A stretch of DNA of 64,000 nucleotides, from NCBI RefSeq assembly GCF_039729145.1, contig NZ_CP155793.1, forward strand, positions 3,855,072-3,919,071. Reading direction: 5' to 3'. Under the pieces are notes generated by a model. The model did not search any database and was not told where the DNA came from. It saw only the letters and a list, made by a program, of their open reading frames with translations. Position numbers and translations under genes: made by a program. Shown here piece by piece: positions 15,852-25,115 of this stretch (positions are counted from its first letter, which is position 1; each line of letters opens with the position of its first letter). The DNA is from Microbacterium sp. SY138. GTDB taxonomy: Bacteria; Actinomycetota; Actinomycetes; Actinomycetales; Microbacteriaceae.

Positions 15852-16763
15852 ATGGATGCTGTCAAGCGGCCTCGCGCCGACGACCTTCTCGTGCTCCTCG
15901 CGGTCGCGCGCACCGGACGTTACACGAGTGCCGCCGCGCATCTGGGACTCGATCACACGACTGTCGCCCGCCGTATCGCCGCCCTCGAGGACGTGCTCGG
16001 CGGGCGCGTGGTCGCACAGTCGGCGACGGGGTGGGAGTTGACCGACCTCGGCCGGTCCGCCGCAGAGACGGGAGGCCGGATCGAAGCGGCGCTGTCGCAG
16101 CTCGACGGCGGCACCGAACCGCCGGATCCGATCTCCGGCGTCGTCCGCATGTCGGCGACAGACGGATTCAGCGCCTACATCGCGGCCCCCGCGGTCGCCG
16201 CGCTGCGCAGGGACCATCCGCGACTCACGGTCGAGATCGTCGCGGCGACCCGGCGCGCCGCCGAGCATCGCGCCGGTCTCGATCTCGAGGTCGTGGTGGG
16301 GGTGCCGCAGACGCGTCGTGCGCACGCCGTGAAGCTCGGCACCTACACGCTGGGAATGTACGCGTCCCGCGACTACCTCGATCGGGTCGGAACGCCGAGC
16401 ACCGCTGCCGAGTTGGAGCAGCACCAGCTGGTGTACTTCGTCGATTCGATGCTGCAGGTCGATGCCCTCGACCTGCCTCGCCGACTCGTGCCGCGCATGC
16501 AGGACGGCCTGACCTCCACCAACGTCTTCGTGCATGTCGAGGCCACGCGAGCAGGCGCCGGCATCGGCCTCCTCCCCTGTTTCGCGGCAGACCGCCACCA
16601 CGACCTCGTGCGGCTGCTGCCCTCGGTGTTCGCCGAGAAGCTCCCCTACTACCTGGTCGCTCGTCCCGAGTCGCTGCGCCTGCCCGCCGTCTCCGCTCTG
16701 GCCGCAGCTCTGCGCGCGCAGACGCGCGCGTCGAGAACGATGCTCGACGGCGCGAGCGACTGA
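15852..16763 (+). CDS. LysR family transcriptional regulator
   Basis: About 303 residues. The N-terminal winged helix reads 'ADDLLVLLAVARTGRYTSAA' and 'HTTVARRIAALEDVLGGRVV', typical of LysR, followed by the periplasmic-binding-like effector domain from about residue 90. A GTG five codons upstream is also in frame, but it lies inside the TGCACA-TGTGCA dyad, so the ATG at 15852 is preferred; no Shine-Dalgarno sequence precedes it. The likely target is the divergent MFS transporter-dehydrogenase pair. Confidence 0.9.
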   Translation: MDAVKRPRADDLLVLLAVARTGRYTSAAAHLGLDHTTVARRIAALEDVLGGRVVAQSATGWELTDLGRSAAETGGRIEAALSQLDGGTEPPDPISGVVRMSATDGFSAYIAAPAVAALRRDHPRLTVEIVAATRRAAEHRAGLDLEVVVGVPQTRRAHAVKLGTYTLGMYASRDYLDRVGTPSTAAELEQHQLVYFVDSMLQVDALDLPRRLVPRMQDGLTSTNVFVHVEATRAGAGIGLLPCFAADRHHDLVRLLPSVFAEKLPYYLVARPESLRLPAVSALAAALRAQTRASRTMLDGASD

Positions 16764-16834
16764 GCACCGCCCTGTGTGACCCCGGGTGACGAACCCGACC
16801 CCGCCCCCTTCTGCATGCAAGAGAATTGAAAGCG

Positions 16835-17530
16835 ATGTCTGAACGAGAAGAACACACCCACTGGCAGACCGAGCGCCGCGCCGCCGTCACGTCGCCGACC
16901 GGCAACCTCGCCCTGGTCGAGACCCGCTGGACCGGTGAGCGCCCCGATGTCGAGGCAGAACAGCGCGCCGCGGCCGGCACAGTGACCGTGACGCCGATCG
17001 AGCGCACGAACATCGAGACGGGTCAGGCGGAGCACGGGCTGCGCGTCTGGGATGCCGACGCCCCCGCCATCCGCGCCTTCGACCGCATCGACACCTATGA
17101 TTACGACCCGGCGTGGGTGCTCGAGGGACACTTCACCCCGGTCTCCGGTGATCGACGCGTGTCGTTCGAGCACATCCGCGACAACGGCGGCACCCGTGAT
17201 CTGGTCGTCCCGGGCGACATCCGCCTCGAGCTCGACGGCCAGGAGTACACCCTCGCCGCGTTCGACGACGGCGGCACGCTGTTGCTCGTGTTCGGCGACG
17301 AGACGAACGGCTCGGAGACCTACGGATCCGGTCGCTTCCTGTTCGTGCAGCTGCGCGACGACGAGGGCTCCGTCGTCCTCGACTTCAACCGCGCCTTCGT
17401 GCCGCCGTGCGGATTCAGCGCCCAGTACAACTGCCCGCTGCCGCCGGCATCCAACCGCTTCCCCCTGCCTATCCGAGCAGGCGAGAAGAACGTCGTGTTC
17501 CGCGACGGCTTCGACATCTACGCGGCGTGA
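16835..17530 (+). CDS. DUF1684 domain protein
   Basis: A 231-residue soluble protein without a signal peptide. The C-terminal half carries the hallmark of DUF1684: 'LDFNRAFVPPCGFSAQYNCP' followed by 'LPPASNRFPLPIRAGEK', with two cysteines in PPC and YNCP that could bind metal or form a disulfide. The N-terminus is charged ('MSEREEHTHWQTERRAAVTS'), as in other family members. The ATG at 16835 is favoured over one three codons upstream. No activity is established for the family. It lies 28 bp upstream of a peptide-type ABC operon on the same strand and is probably its first gene, hinting at a role in processing what the transporter imports. Confidence 0.88.
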   Translation: MSEREEHTHWQTERRAAVTSPTGNLALVETRWTGERPDVEAEQRAAAGTVTVTPIERTNIETGQAEHGLRVWDADAPAIRAFDRIDTYDYDPAWVLEGHFTPVSGDRRVSFEHIRDNGGTRDLVVPGDIRLELDGQEYTLAAFDDGGTLLLVFGDETNGSETYGSGRFLFVQLRDDEGSVVLDFNRAFVPPCGFSAQYNCPLPPASNRFPLPIRAGEKNVVFRDGFDIYAA

Positions 17531-17558
17531 CGCCGCACTCGCTCACCCTGGAGTACTC

Positions 17559-19055
17559 ATGAGAAGAACCCGCATCCTCGGCGCGCTCGGCGCCGTCGCC
17601 ACGCTCGCCCTCGTGGCCGGCTGCGCGTCGGGCACGAGCAACGACGCCACCGCGAGTGAAGACGCCACGATCCTCATCGGGTCGCTGTACGAGCCCACCA
17701 ACCTCAGCAACACGCAGGGCGGCGGCCAGGGTGTGACCGAGGCGCTGACCGGCAACGTCTACGAGGGCCTGTACCGGCTCACGGACGACGGCGAGGTCGA
17801 ACCGCTCCTCGCCGAAGACGCCCAGGTGTCCGACGACGGCCTGACCTACACGATCACGCTGCGCGACGACGTGACCTTCCACTCGGGCGACCCGCTCACC
17901 TCCGCCGACGTGAAGTCGAGCATCGAGGCCGTCACCGCCGAAGACTCCGTGTCCGCCCGCAAGTCGAGCTTCAAGACCATCGCCGACATCGCCACCCCCG
18001 ATGACAAGACGGTCGTGTTCACGCTGTCGGAGCGCTCGATCTCGTTCCTGTACAACCTCAGCTACGTCTGGATCGTGAACGACGAGGCCGGCGACATCAC
18101 GTCGTCCGAAGACGGCACCGGCCCGTACACGCTGGACGAGTGGAAGAAGGGCTCGACCCTCACCCTCCAGCGCTGGGACGACTACTGGGGCGAGCCTGCC
18201 AAGAACGGCGAGGTCGTCTACACGTACTTCACCGACGCGACGGCGGAGAACAACGCCCTCCTCACGGGTGAGATCGACGTCATCACCAGTGTGCAGAACC
18301 CCGACTCGCTCACGCAGTTCGACTCCGACGACTACGTCGTGAGCGAGGGCACCTCGACCACGAAGGAGCTGCTCGCCTTCAACGACCGCGTCGCCCCCTT
18401 CGACAACACGCTCGTGCGCAAGGCGGTCTACTCCGCGATCGACACGAAGAAGCTCCTCGAGTCGATCTGGGGCGACTACGGCACGCTGATCGGGTCGATG
18501 GTGCCGCCGACCGACCCCTGGTACGAGGACCTCACCTCCGTGAATCCCTACGACGTCGAGCTCTCGAAGGATCTGCTCGCGCAGGCCGGCTACGCCGACG
18601 GCTTCACGTTCACGCTCGACACCCCGAGCTACGACCCGCACCCCGCCGTGGCGGAGTTCCTGCAGTCGCAGCTCGCCGAGGTCGGCATCACGGTCGAGAT
18701 CAACACGATCAGCGCCGACGAGTGGTACACGAAGGTGTTCAAGGAGCAGGACTTCGAGGCCACTCTGCAGGAGCACGTGAACGACCGCGACGTGGTCTGG
18801 TACGGCAACCCCGACTTCTACTGGGGCTACAACGACACCGACGTGCAGCAGTGGGTCGCCCAGGCCGAGCAGGCCGCAACGACCGACGAGCAGACGGCCC
18901 TGCTGAAGCAGGTCAACGAGAAGATCGCCGCGGATGCCGCGAGCGTATGGTTGTACCTGTACCCGCAGATCGTGGTCGCCTCCAGCGATCTCAGCGGGTA
19001 CCCGGTCAACGGCCTGAACTCGCAGTTCTTCGCCTACGACATCGTCAAGTCCTGA
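17559..19055 (+). CDS. ABC transporter substrate-binding lipoprotein, SBP family 5
   Basis: A 498-residue binding lipoprotein. The signal peptide ends with LVAGC, the lipidated Cys being residue 22, followed by a Ser/Thr/Asp-rich linker. The mature protein has 'VYEGLYRLTDDGEVEPLLAEDA' early and 'VTFHSGDPLTSADVKSSIEAV' near residues 105-126, the SBP family 5 signatures. A CTGGAG site precedes the ATG. A strong hairpin follows the stop before the permease genes, which would favour higher expression of the binding protein than the membrane subunits. It shares little sequence with the binding protein at 2093-3676, so the two systems probably differ in ligand. Confidence 0.93.
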   Translation: MRRTRILGALGAVATLALVAGCASGTSNDATASEDATILIGSLYEPTNLSNTQGGGQGVTEALTGNVYEGLYRLTDDGEVEPLLAEDAQVSDDGLTYTITLRDDVTFHSGDPLTSADVKSSIEAVTAEDSVSARKSSFKTIADIATPDDKTVVFTLSERSISFLYNLSYVWIVNDEAGDITSSEDGTGPYTLDEWKKGSTLTLQRWDDYWGEPAKNGEVVYTYFTDATAENNALLTGEIDVITSVQNPDSLTQFDSDDYVVSEGTSTTKELLAFNDRVAPFDNTLVRKAVYSAIDTKKLLESIWGDYGTLIGSMVPPTDPWYEDLTSVNPYDVELSKDLLAQAGYADGFTFTLDTPSYDPHPAVAEFLQSQLAEVGITVEINTISADEWYTKVFKEQDFEATLQEHVNDRDVVWYGNPDFYWGYNDTDVQQWVAQAEQAATTDEQTALLKQVNEKIAADAASVWLYLYPQIVVASSDLSGYPVNGLNSQFFAYDIVKS

Positions 19056-19060
19056 CGTTC

Positions 19061-19091
19061 GTGGGGGATGCCGCGCGTCGGCATCCCCCAC
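19061..19091 (+). terminator. Intercistronic hairpin between binding protein and permease genes
   Basis: A perfect 13-bp stem, GTGGGGGATGCCG paired with CGGCATCCCCCAC around a 5-base loop, fills most of the 52-bp gap. It has no T tract, so it probably acts as partial terminator or 3' stabiliser, setting the ratio of binding protein to transporter. Confidence 0.7.
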
Positions 19092-19107
19092 GTCATCCTG
19101 AGAAGCC

Positions 19108-20070
19108 ATGCTCGCCTACCTCCTGCGCCGCCTCGCGTTCCTCGCGGTATCGCTCGTCGTCGCGATGGTCGCGATCTTCGTTCTGCTGCGCCTGCTTCCC
19201 GGCGACCCGGCCAACGCCCTGCTCTCGGTGAACGCCACCCCGGAGCAGATCGATGCCGCGCGCGCTCAGGTCGGCTCCGACCAGCCGCTGCTGCAGCAGT
19301 TCACGACGTGGGCGAGCCAGGTGCTCCGCTTCGATCTGGGTGAATCGTTCCTGAGCTCGCGCCCCGTCGGGCCCGACATCGCCGACCGTCTCGCCGTGAC
19401 GCTCCCGCTCACCCTCATCGCCTTCACGATCGCGCTGCTCGTCTCCCTCGTCATCGGCATCACCGCCGCCGTGAAATCCGACCGCTGGTACGGCATCGCC
19501 CTCTCGGGCTTCGCGCAGCTCGGTGTCGCGGTCCCCGTGTTCTGGGTCGGCGTGGTGCTCGTCTGGGTGTTCGCGCTCGGCCTCGGTGCTCTGCCGTCCG
19601 GCGGATTCCCCCGCAAGGACTGGGAAGATCCGACGGATGCACTGCGCTCGCTCGCGCTGCCCATCCTCACCATCGTGATCGTCATGAGCGCCTCCCTGAG
19701 CCGATACGTGCGCTCGGCGACGCTCGACGTGCTCGGCAGCGACTATCTGCGCACCGCCCGCGCCGGTGGTTCCGGCATGGGTGAGGCTCTGCTCCGGCAT
19801 GGGGTGCGCAACGGCGCGGTGCCCGTCGTCGCGGTGCTCGGCATCGAACTGTCGACGACGCTTCTCGGCGCGGTGGTCGTCGAGAGCGTCTTCACGCTTC
19901 CGGGACTCGGCAGCGTGCTGCTGTCGGCCATCGAACAGCATGACTTCCAGGTCATCCAGGGCGTCCTCGTCGTCAGCACCCTGTTCGTGCTGCTGGTCGG
20001 GTTCGCCGCCGACATCGTGCAGCGCCTGATCGACCCGCGCCTGCGCACGAGCGTCTCGGGGAACCGATGA
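19108..20070 (+). CDS. Peptide-type ABC transporter permease, DppB family
   Basis: A 320-residue membrane protein with the DppB N-terminus 'MLAYLLRRLAFLAVSLVVAM', followed by 'RLLPGDPANALLSVNATPEQ' and the EAA loop 'DYLRTARAGGSGMGEALLRH' with 'VESVFTLPGLG' after it. Six helices are expected and the length is normal. The stop overlaps the next permease by ATGA. It forms half of the channel of the second peptide-type importer in the window. Confidence 0.93.
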   Translation: MLAYLLRRLAFLAVSLVVAMVAIFVLLRLLPGDPANALLSVNATPEQIDAARAQVGSDQPLLQQFTTWASQVLRFDLGESFLSSRPVGPDIADRLAVTLPLTLIAFTIALLVSLVIGITAAVKSDRWYGIALSGFAQLGVAVPVFWVGVVLVWVFALGLGALPSGGFPRKDWEDPTDALRSLALPILTIVIVMSASLSRYVRSATLDVLGSDYLRTARAGGSGMGEALLRHGVRNGAVPVVAVLGIELSTTLLGAVVVESVFTLPGLGSVLLSAIEQHDFQVIQGVLVVSTLFVLLVGFAADIVQRLIDPRLRTSVSGNR

Positions 20071-20927
20071 GCCGCGTCGCCGAACAGCTGATCACCGCGT
20101 CCGTGCCCGTGCGCCGGCGGCCGAAGGCGACCCTGCTGATCGGGATCGTCCTCACCGGCATCATCGTGCTGATCGCCCTGGTCTCCCTGTTCTGGCTCCC
20201 CTACCCGCTGGCCGACACCAGCGGCGGCCGTCTCGAGGGGCCCAGCACCCTGCACCTGCTCGGCACCGACCGACTCGGACGCGACCTGTTCTCGCAGCTG
20301 ATGTGGGGCGCACGTATCGCCCTCATCGTCGGCACCTGCGCCGTCGCGATCGCGGCGATCCTCGGCACCGTCGTCGGGCTTCTCGCCGCATTCGCGCGCC
20401 CCTGGGTCGACGACACCCTCTCCGCCGGACTGGATGTCGTGATCGCGTTCCCCGTCCTCCTGCTCGCGATGCTGGTCGTCGCCGTACAGGGAGCGTCGCT
20501 GTGGTCGGCGGTGCTCGCGATCGGACTCGCGATGTCGGCGGTCGTCGCCTGTCTCACGCGCATCCTCGCGCGTCGCGTGCTGCAGGAGCAGTACATCACC
20601 GCCGCGCGCACGAGCGGCACCGGTGTGCTCGGAATCGTGTTCCAGCATGTGCTGCCGAACATCGCACCCACGCTCGCCGTGAGCCTGGCGCTGCAGTTCG
20701 GCGCAGCCGTGCTGGCCGAGGCGAGCCTGTCGTACCTCGGGTTGGGGGCACCGCCGCCCAACGCCTCCTGGGGGCGGATGCTGCAGGAGGCGCAGGGCAC
20801 CGTGCTCACCGCCCCCGTCGGCGCCATCGCTCCCGGTGTCGCGATCATCGCGCTCGTGCTCGGCGTGAACTTCCTCGCCGACGGTCTGCGTGACCTGGCT
20901 GACCCGACCCGCAGGAGGAGCCGATGA
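20067..20927 (+). CDS. Peptide-type ABC transporter permease, DppC family
   Basis: A 286-residue membrane protein. The family's extracellular motif appears as 'LLGTDRLGRDLFSQLMWGAR', and the EAA-type loop as 'ARTSGTGVLGIVFQHVLPNI'. 'SYLGLGAPPPNASWGRML' near the C-terminus is a standard DppC stretch. It overlaps both neighbours by four bases, so translation is coupled through the operon. Confidence 0.93.
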   Translation: MSRVAEQLITASVPVRRRPKATLLIGIVLTGIIVLIALVSLFWLPYPLADTSGGRLEGPSTLHLLGTDRLGRDLFSQLMWGARIALIVGTCAVAIAAILGTVVGLLAAFARPWVDDTLSAGLDVVIAFPVLLLAMLVVAVQGASLWSAVLAIGLAMSAVVACLTRILARRVLQEQYITAARTSGTGVLGIVFQHVLPNIAPTLAVSLALQFGAAVLAEASLSYLGLGAPPPNASWGRMLQEAQGTVLTAPVGAIAPGVAIIALVLGVNFLADGLRDLADPTRRRSR

Positions 20928-21721
20928 GCATCCTCGACGTCTCCGGCCTCACCGTCCGCTCCGGCGCGGGCACCCTCGTGCGCGATGTCGCCTTCTCCCT
21001 CGCGCCCGGTGAGCGCCTGGGCCTGATCGGTGAGTCCGGCTCGGGCAAATCGCTGACGTCCCTGGCCGTGACCGGGCTGCTACCGGATGCCCTCAGCGCG
21101 TCGGGCTCGGTGCTGCTCGACGGCCACCAGGTGATCGACGCCCGCGACGCCGATCTGCGCCCCCTGCGCGGACCCGTCGCGCAGATCGTGTTCCAGGAGC
21201 CCCTCACCGCGCTCGATCCGCTGATGAAGGTCGGTCGCCAGATCGCCGAACCGCTGCGTCGCCACCTCGGGCTGCGCGGGGCAGAGCTGAAGAGCGCCGT
21301 CGCCGCGGCCCTCGACGAGGTCTCCCTGTCCGACGCCCGCATCGCACGCGCCTACCCGCATGAGCTCTCGGGTGGCCAGCGTCAGCGGGTGGCGATCGCC
21401 GTCGCCCTCGCGGCTCGCCCGCAACTGCTCATCGCCGACGAACCGACGACTGCACTGGACGTGACCGTGCAGGACGGGGTGCTCGCGCTGATGGAACGCC
21501 TGGTCGACGAACGAGGCATGGCGCTGCTGTTCATCAGCCACGATCTGGCCGTCGTCTCGCGCATGGTCGATCGCATCGTCGTGCTGCGCGACGGACTCGT
21601 GGTCGAAGCAGGCACGGTCGCGCAGGTGCTGCAGGAGCCCGCCGAGCCGTACACGAGGATGCTGGTCGACAGCGCCCGTGCACTCGACGCCTTCCTCGAC
21701 GCCGGGGAGGTCGGCGCATGA
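20924..21721 (+). CDS. ABC transporter ATP-binding protein, DppD type
   Basis: A 265-residue ATPase. Walker A is GESGSGKS near residues 35-42, the Q-loop appears in 'QIVFQEPLTALDPLMKVGRQ', the ABC signature is 'LSGGQRQRVAIAVAL' and Walker B 'LLIADEPTTALDVTVQ' with the following H-loop 'FISHDLAVV'. It is shorter than many DppD proteins and lacks a long C-terminal oligopeptide-transporter extension, though 'EPAEPYTRMLVDSARALD' is present. It works as a heterodimer with the next gene product. Confidence 0.94.
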   Translation: MSILDVSGLTVRSGAGTLVRDVAFSLAPGERLGLIGESGSGKSLTSLAVTGLLPDALSASGSVLLDGHQVIDARDADLRPLRGPVAQIVFQEPLTALDPLMKVGRQIAEPLRRHLGLRGAELKSAVAAALDEVSLSDARIARAYPHELSGGQRQRVAIAVALAARPQLLIADEPTTALDVTVQDGVLALMERLVDERGMALLFISHDLAVVSRMVDRIVVLRDGLVVEAGTVAQVLQEPAEPYTRMLVDSARALDAFLDAGEVGA

Positions 21722-22473
21722 GCCTGCTCGAACTGCGTGGTGCCGGCTTCGCCTACGGGTCCCGCCGCGTGCTCGACGACGTGTCGCTGCGCATCGACGA
21801 AGGCGACTCCCTCGGCCTGGTCGGCGAATCGGGTGCGGGCAAGTCGACGATCCTGCGACTGCTGCTCGGACTCGCCGCCCCGCGCGATGGACAGGTGCTG
21901 TTCGAGGATGCCCCGCTCGCACTGCGCGACCGGGCGCAGATGCGTCGCTTCCGCGCGAGCGTGCAGCCGGTGTTCCAGGACCCGTACTCGTCTCTCGACC
22001 CGCGCCAACGCATCGACCGGATCATCGGCGAACCGCTCCGTTCGCTGGGTCTGGCATCCGGCGCCGATGCACAACGCCGCATCGCCGAGGCGCTCGACTC
22101 CGTCGGACTTCCCGCCGATACCGCGCGCCGCTATCCGCACGAGTTCTCCGGTGGGCAGCGCCAGCGCATCGCGATCGCGCGCGCCGTGGTCTCACGCCCC
22201 CGGGTGCTGCTCGCCGACGAACCCGTCAGCGCCCTCGACGTGACGACGCGCGTGCAGGTGCTCGAGCTGCTCGACCGGCTGCGCCGCGAGAACGGCCTGT
22301 CGCTCGTGATGGTGTCGCACGACCTGACCGCGATCGCCTCGGCCTGTGATCGCACGCTCGTGCTGCAGAACGGCCGCGTGGTCGAGCAGGGGGCCACCCC
22401 GGCCGTGCTGCACAAACCGCAGGACCCGTACACGCGGGCTCTGGTCGATGCCGTGCCGCGGCTGCCGCGCTGA
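21718..22473 (+). CDS. ABC transporter ATP-binding protein, DppF type
   Basis: A 251-residue ATPase. Walker A is GESGAGKST, the Q-loop 'VQPVFQDPYSSLDPRQRIDR' contains the DPYSSLDPR stretch typical of DppF, the signature is 'FSGGQRQRIAIARAV' and Walker B 'VLLADEPVSALDVTTR'. It completes the importer: DUF1684 gene, binding protein, two permeases, two ATPases. It overlaps the DppD-type gene by ATGA and is the last gene of the operon; a convergent HIT gene ends 13 bp beyond. Confidence 0.94.
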   Translation: MSLLELRGAGFAYGSRRVLDDVSLRIDEGDSLGLVGESGAGKSTILRLLLGLAAPRDGQVLFEDAPLALRDRAQMRRFRASVQPVFQDPYSSLDPRQRIDRIIGEPLRSLGLASGADAQRRIAEALDSVGLPADTARRYPHEFSGGQRQRIAIARAVVSRPRVLLADEPVSALDVTTRVQVLELLDRLRRENGLSLVMVSHDLTAIASACDRTLVLQNGRVVEQGATPAVLHKPQDPYTRALVDAVPRLPR

Positions 22474-22486
22474 GCACCGGGCGGGG

Positions 22487-22951
22487 TCAGGCGAAGTCCC
22501 GCCACGTCTCGCGAAGAGCGGCGACGGAACCATCCAATTCGGACGCCGACAGGTACACAGGCCCCTCCGCGATATCCACATTCCGAAGCGGGTCATCGTC
22601 TCGATGCTGCGGGAACACATGGCAGTGCAGGTGCGGTGCGCGATGCCCCATCACGAGGTAGTCGATCTTTCGGGGCGTGAACGCCGCGCCGACCGCCTTC
22701 CCCGCGCGCTGCACGTCGTGCCAGAAAGCATTGAGCTGGAGCGCATCGAGCCGATCGAGGTCGGTGACGTGTTCACGAAGAATCACCACGGAATAACCGG
22801 CGTGAGCTTGATTTCGCACGAGACGAAAGTACGTGGCCTCGGTGGAACCCACCAGGATGCTGTGTTCGTTCTCCTCCAGGTGAGCGTCGCCGCACATGCC
22901 ACACCGCGCGGGATCGATGAGCTCCGACCACTGCTCGTCCGTCCACCACAT
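22487..22951 (-). CDS. HIT family protein
   Basis: A 154-residue nucleotide-binding protein. The histidine triad is 'HLHCHVFPQH' near the C-terminus (H-x-H-x-H pattern), and a CxxC pair in 'ARCGMCGDAHLEE' near residue 16 could bind zinc as in other bacterial HIT proteins. 'HAGYSVVILREHVTDLDRLD' is the usual central strand-helix. Members hydrolyse or transfer nucleotides from phosphoramidates and dinucleotides. The ATG of MWWTDEQW was chosen as the first residue of recognisable sequence; a GTG start further upstream is possible. It may be co-transcribed with the DUF779 gene 35 bp upstream, though a functional link is not evident. Confidence 0.9.
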   Translation of the reverse strand: MWWTDEQWSELIDPARCGMCGDAHLEENEHSILVGSTEATYFRLVRNQAHAGYSVVILREHVTDLDRLDALQLNAFWHDVQRAGKAVGAAFTPRKIDYLVMGHRAPHLHCHVFPQHRDDDPLRNVDIAEGPVYLSASELDGSVAALRETWRDFA

Positions 22952-22986
22952 CGGCTCATCGTAACCAGAAGCCTCCGTCGCGCCGT

Positions 22987-23388
22987 TCACACCGCTCGCG
23001 TCGACAAGCCGAAGTACTCCAGCTCCGCATCGTTCAGCATCCGGGACCGGATCAGGAATCGCATCCCGGTCGGGCCTTCGACCGAGAAACCCGCACCGCG
23101 CCCCGGCACCACGTCGATGGTCAGGTGCGTGTACTTCCAGTACTCGAACTGCGACTCCGACATGAACACCTCCACCGTCTGCGGCAGCCCGACGTCGAGG
23201 GCACCGAGCAGCACGTCGCCCGGCCCCGTGATGAACATCCCGATCGGATAGCACATGGGTGAAGAGCCGTCGCAGCAGCCGCCGGACTGGTGGAACATGA
23301 GCGGCCCGTGCTGTGCGGTCAGCTCACGCACGAGTGCGGCCGCCGCCTCCGTCACGTCCACGCGCTGATAGGTGCCGATGCTGACCAT
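22987..23388 (-). CDS. DUF779 domain protein linked to aldehyde dehydrogenase
   Basis: A 133-residue soluble protein. The DUF779 signature is clear: 'GPLMFHQSGGCCDGSSPMCY' with three cysteines in a CC-x5-C pattern, then 'VLLGALDVGLPQTVEVFMSE' and 'YWKYTHLTIDVVPGRGAGFS'. Family members are commonly encoded next to ExaC/AcoD-type aldehyde dehydrogenases, as here. The biochemical role is unknown; the cysteine cluster suggests metal binding or an accessory function for the dehydrogenase. Start supported by GGAAGG upstream. A hairpin separates it from the dehydrogenase gene. Confidence 0.92.
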   Translation of the reverse strand: MVSIGTYQRVDVTEAAAALVRELTAQHGPLMFHQSGGCCDGSSPMCYPIGMFITGPGDVLLGALDVGLPQTVEVFMSESQFEYWKYTHLTIDVVPGRGAGFSVEGPTGMRFLIRSRMLNDAELEYFGLSTRAV

Positions 23389-23412
23389 GACTGCCGCCTT
23401 CCGGGGAGGGAG

Positions 23413-23446
23413 CCGGGCGGACGCTGAGGGAGCAGCGCCCGCCCGG
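23413..23446 (-). terminator. Intercistronic hairpin between aldehyde dehydrogenase and DUF779 genes
   Basis: CCGGGCGG and CGCTG pair with CAGCG and CCGCCCGG around a 6-base loop, 13 bp in all with one bulge on each side. It lies 10 bp past the dehydrogenase stop and just before the DUF779 ribosome site, so it may attenuate read-through. Confidence 0.6.
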
Positions 23447-23455
23447 GGATCGAGC

Positions 23456-25006
<1,551 letters not shown>

Positions 25007-25071
25007 GGGGTCTCCTTCGACGGGGCCGCGCGTCGGTGCAGCGGCTCTTCTCCGAAGGTAGGTCGCCCGGG

Positions 25072-25107
25072 GTTGCGCCCCGATGCGCAACGTTGCGCCC
25101 GGTTGCA
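25072..25107. promoter_or_regulatory. Repeated GTTGC operator region upstream of aldehyde dehydrogenase
   Basis: A perfect 14-bp palindrome, GCGCAACGTTGCGC, lies at 25085-25098. GTTGCGCCC occurs at 25072 and again at 25092, and GTTGCA at 25102, so GTTGC half-sites are spaced 20 and 10 bp on the same helix face. The 109-bp gap separates the GAF regulator gene from the dehydrogenase it likely activates. Probable binding site of that regulator. Confidence 0.62.
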
Positions 25108-25115
25108 GGCCGCGG

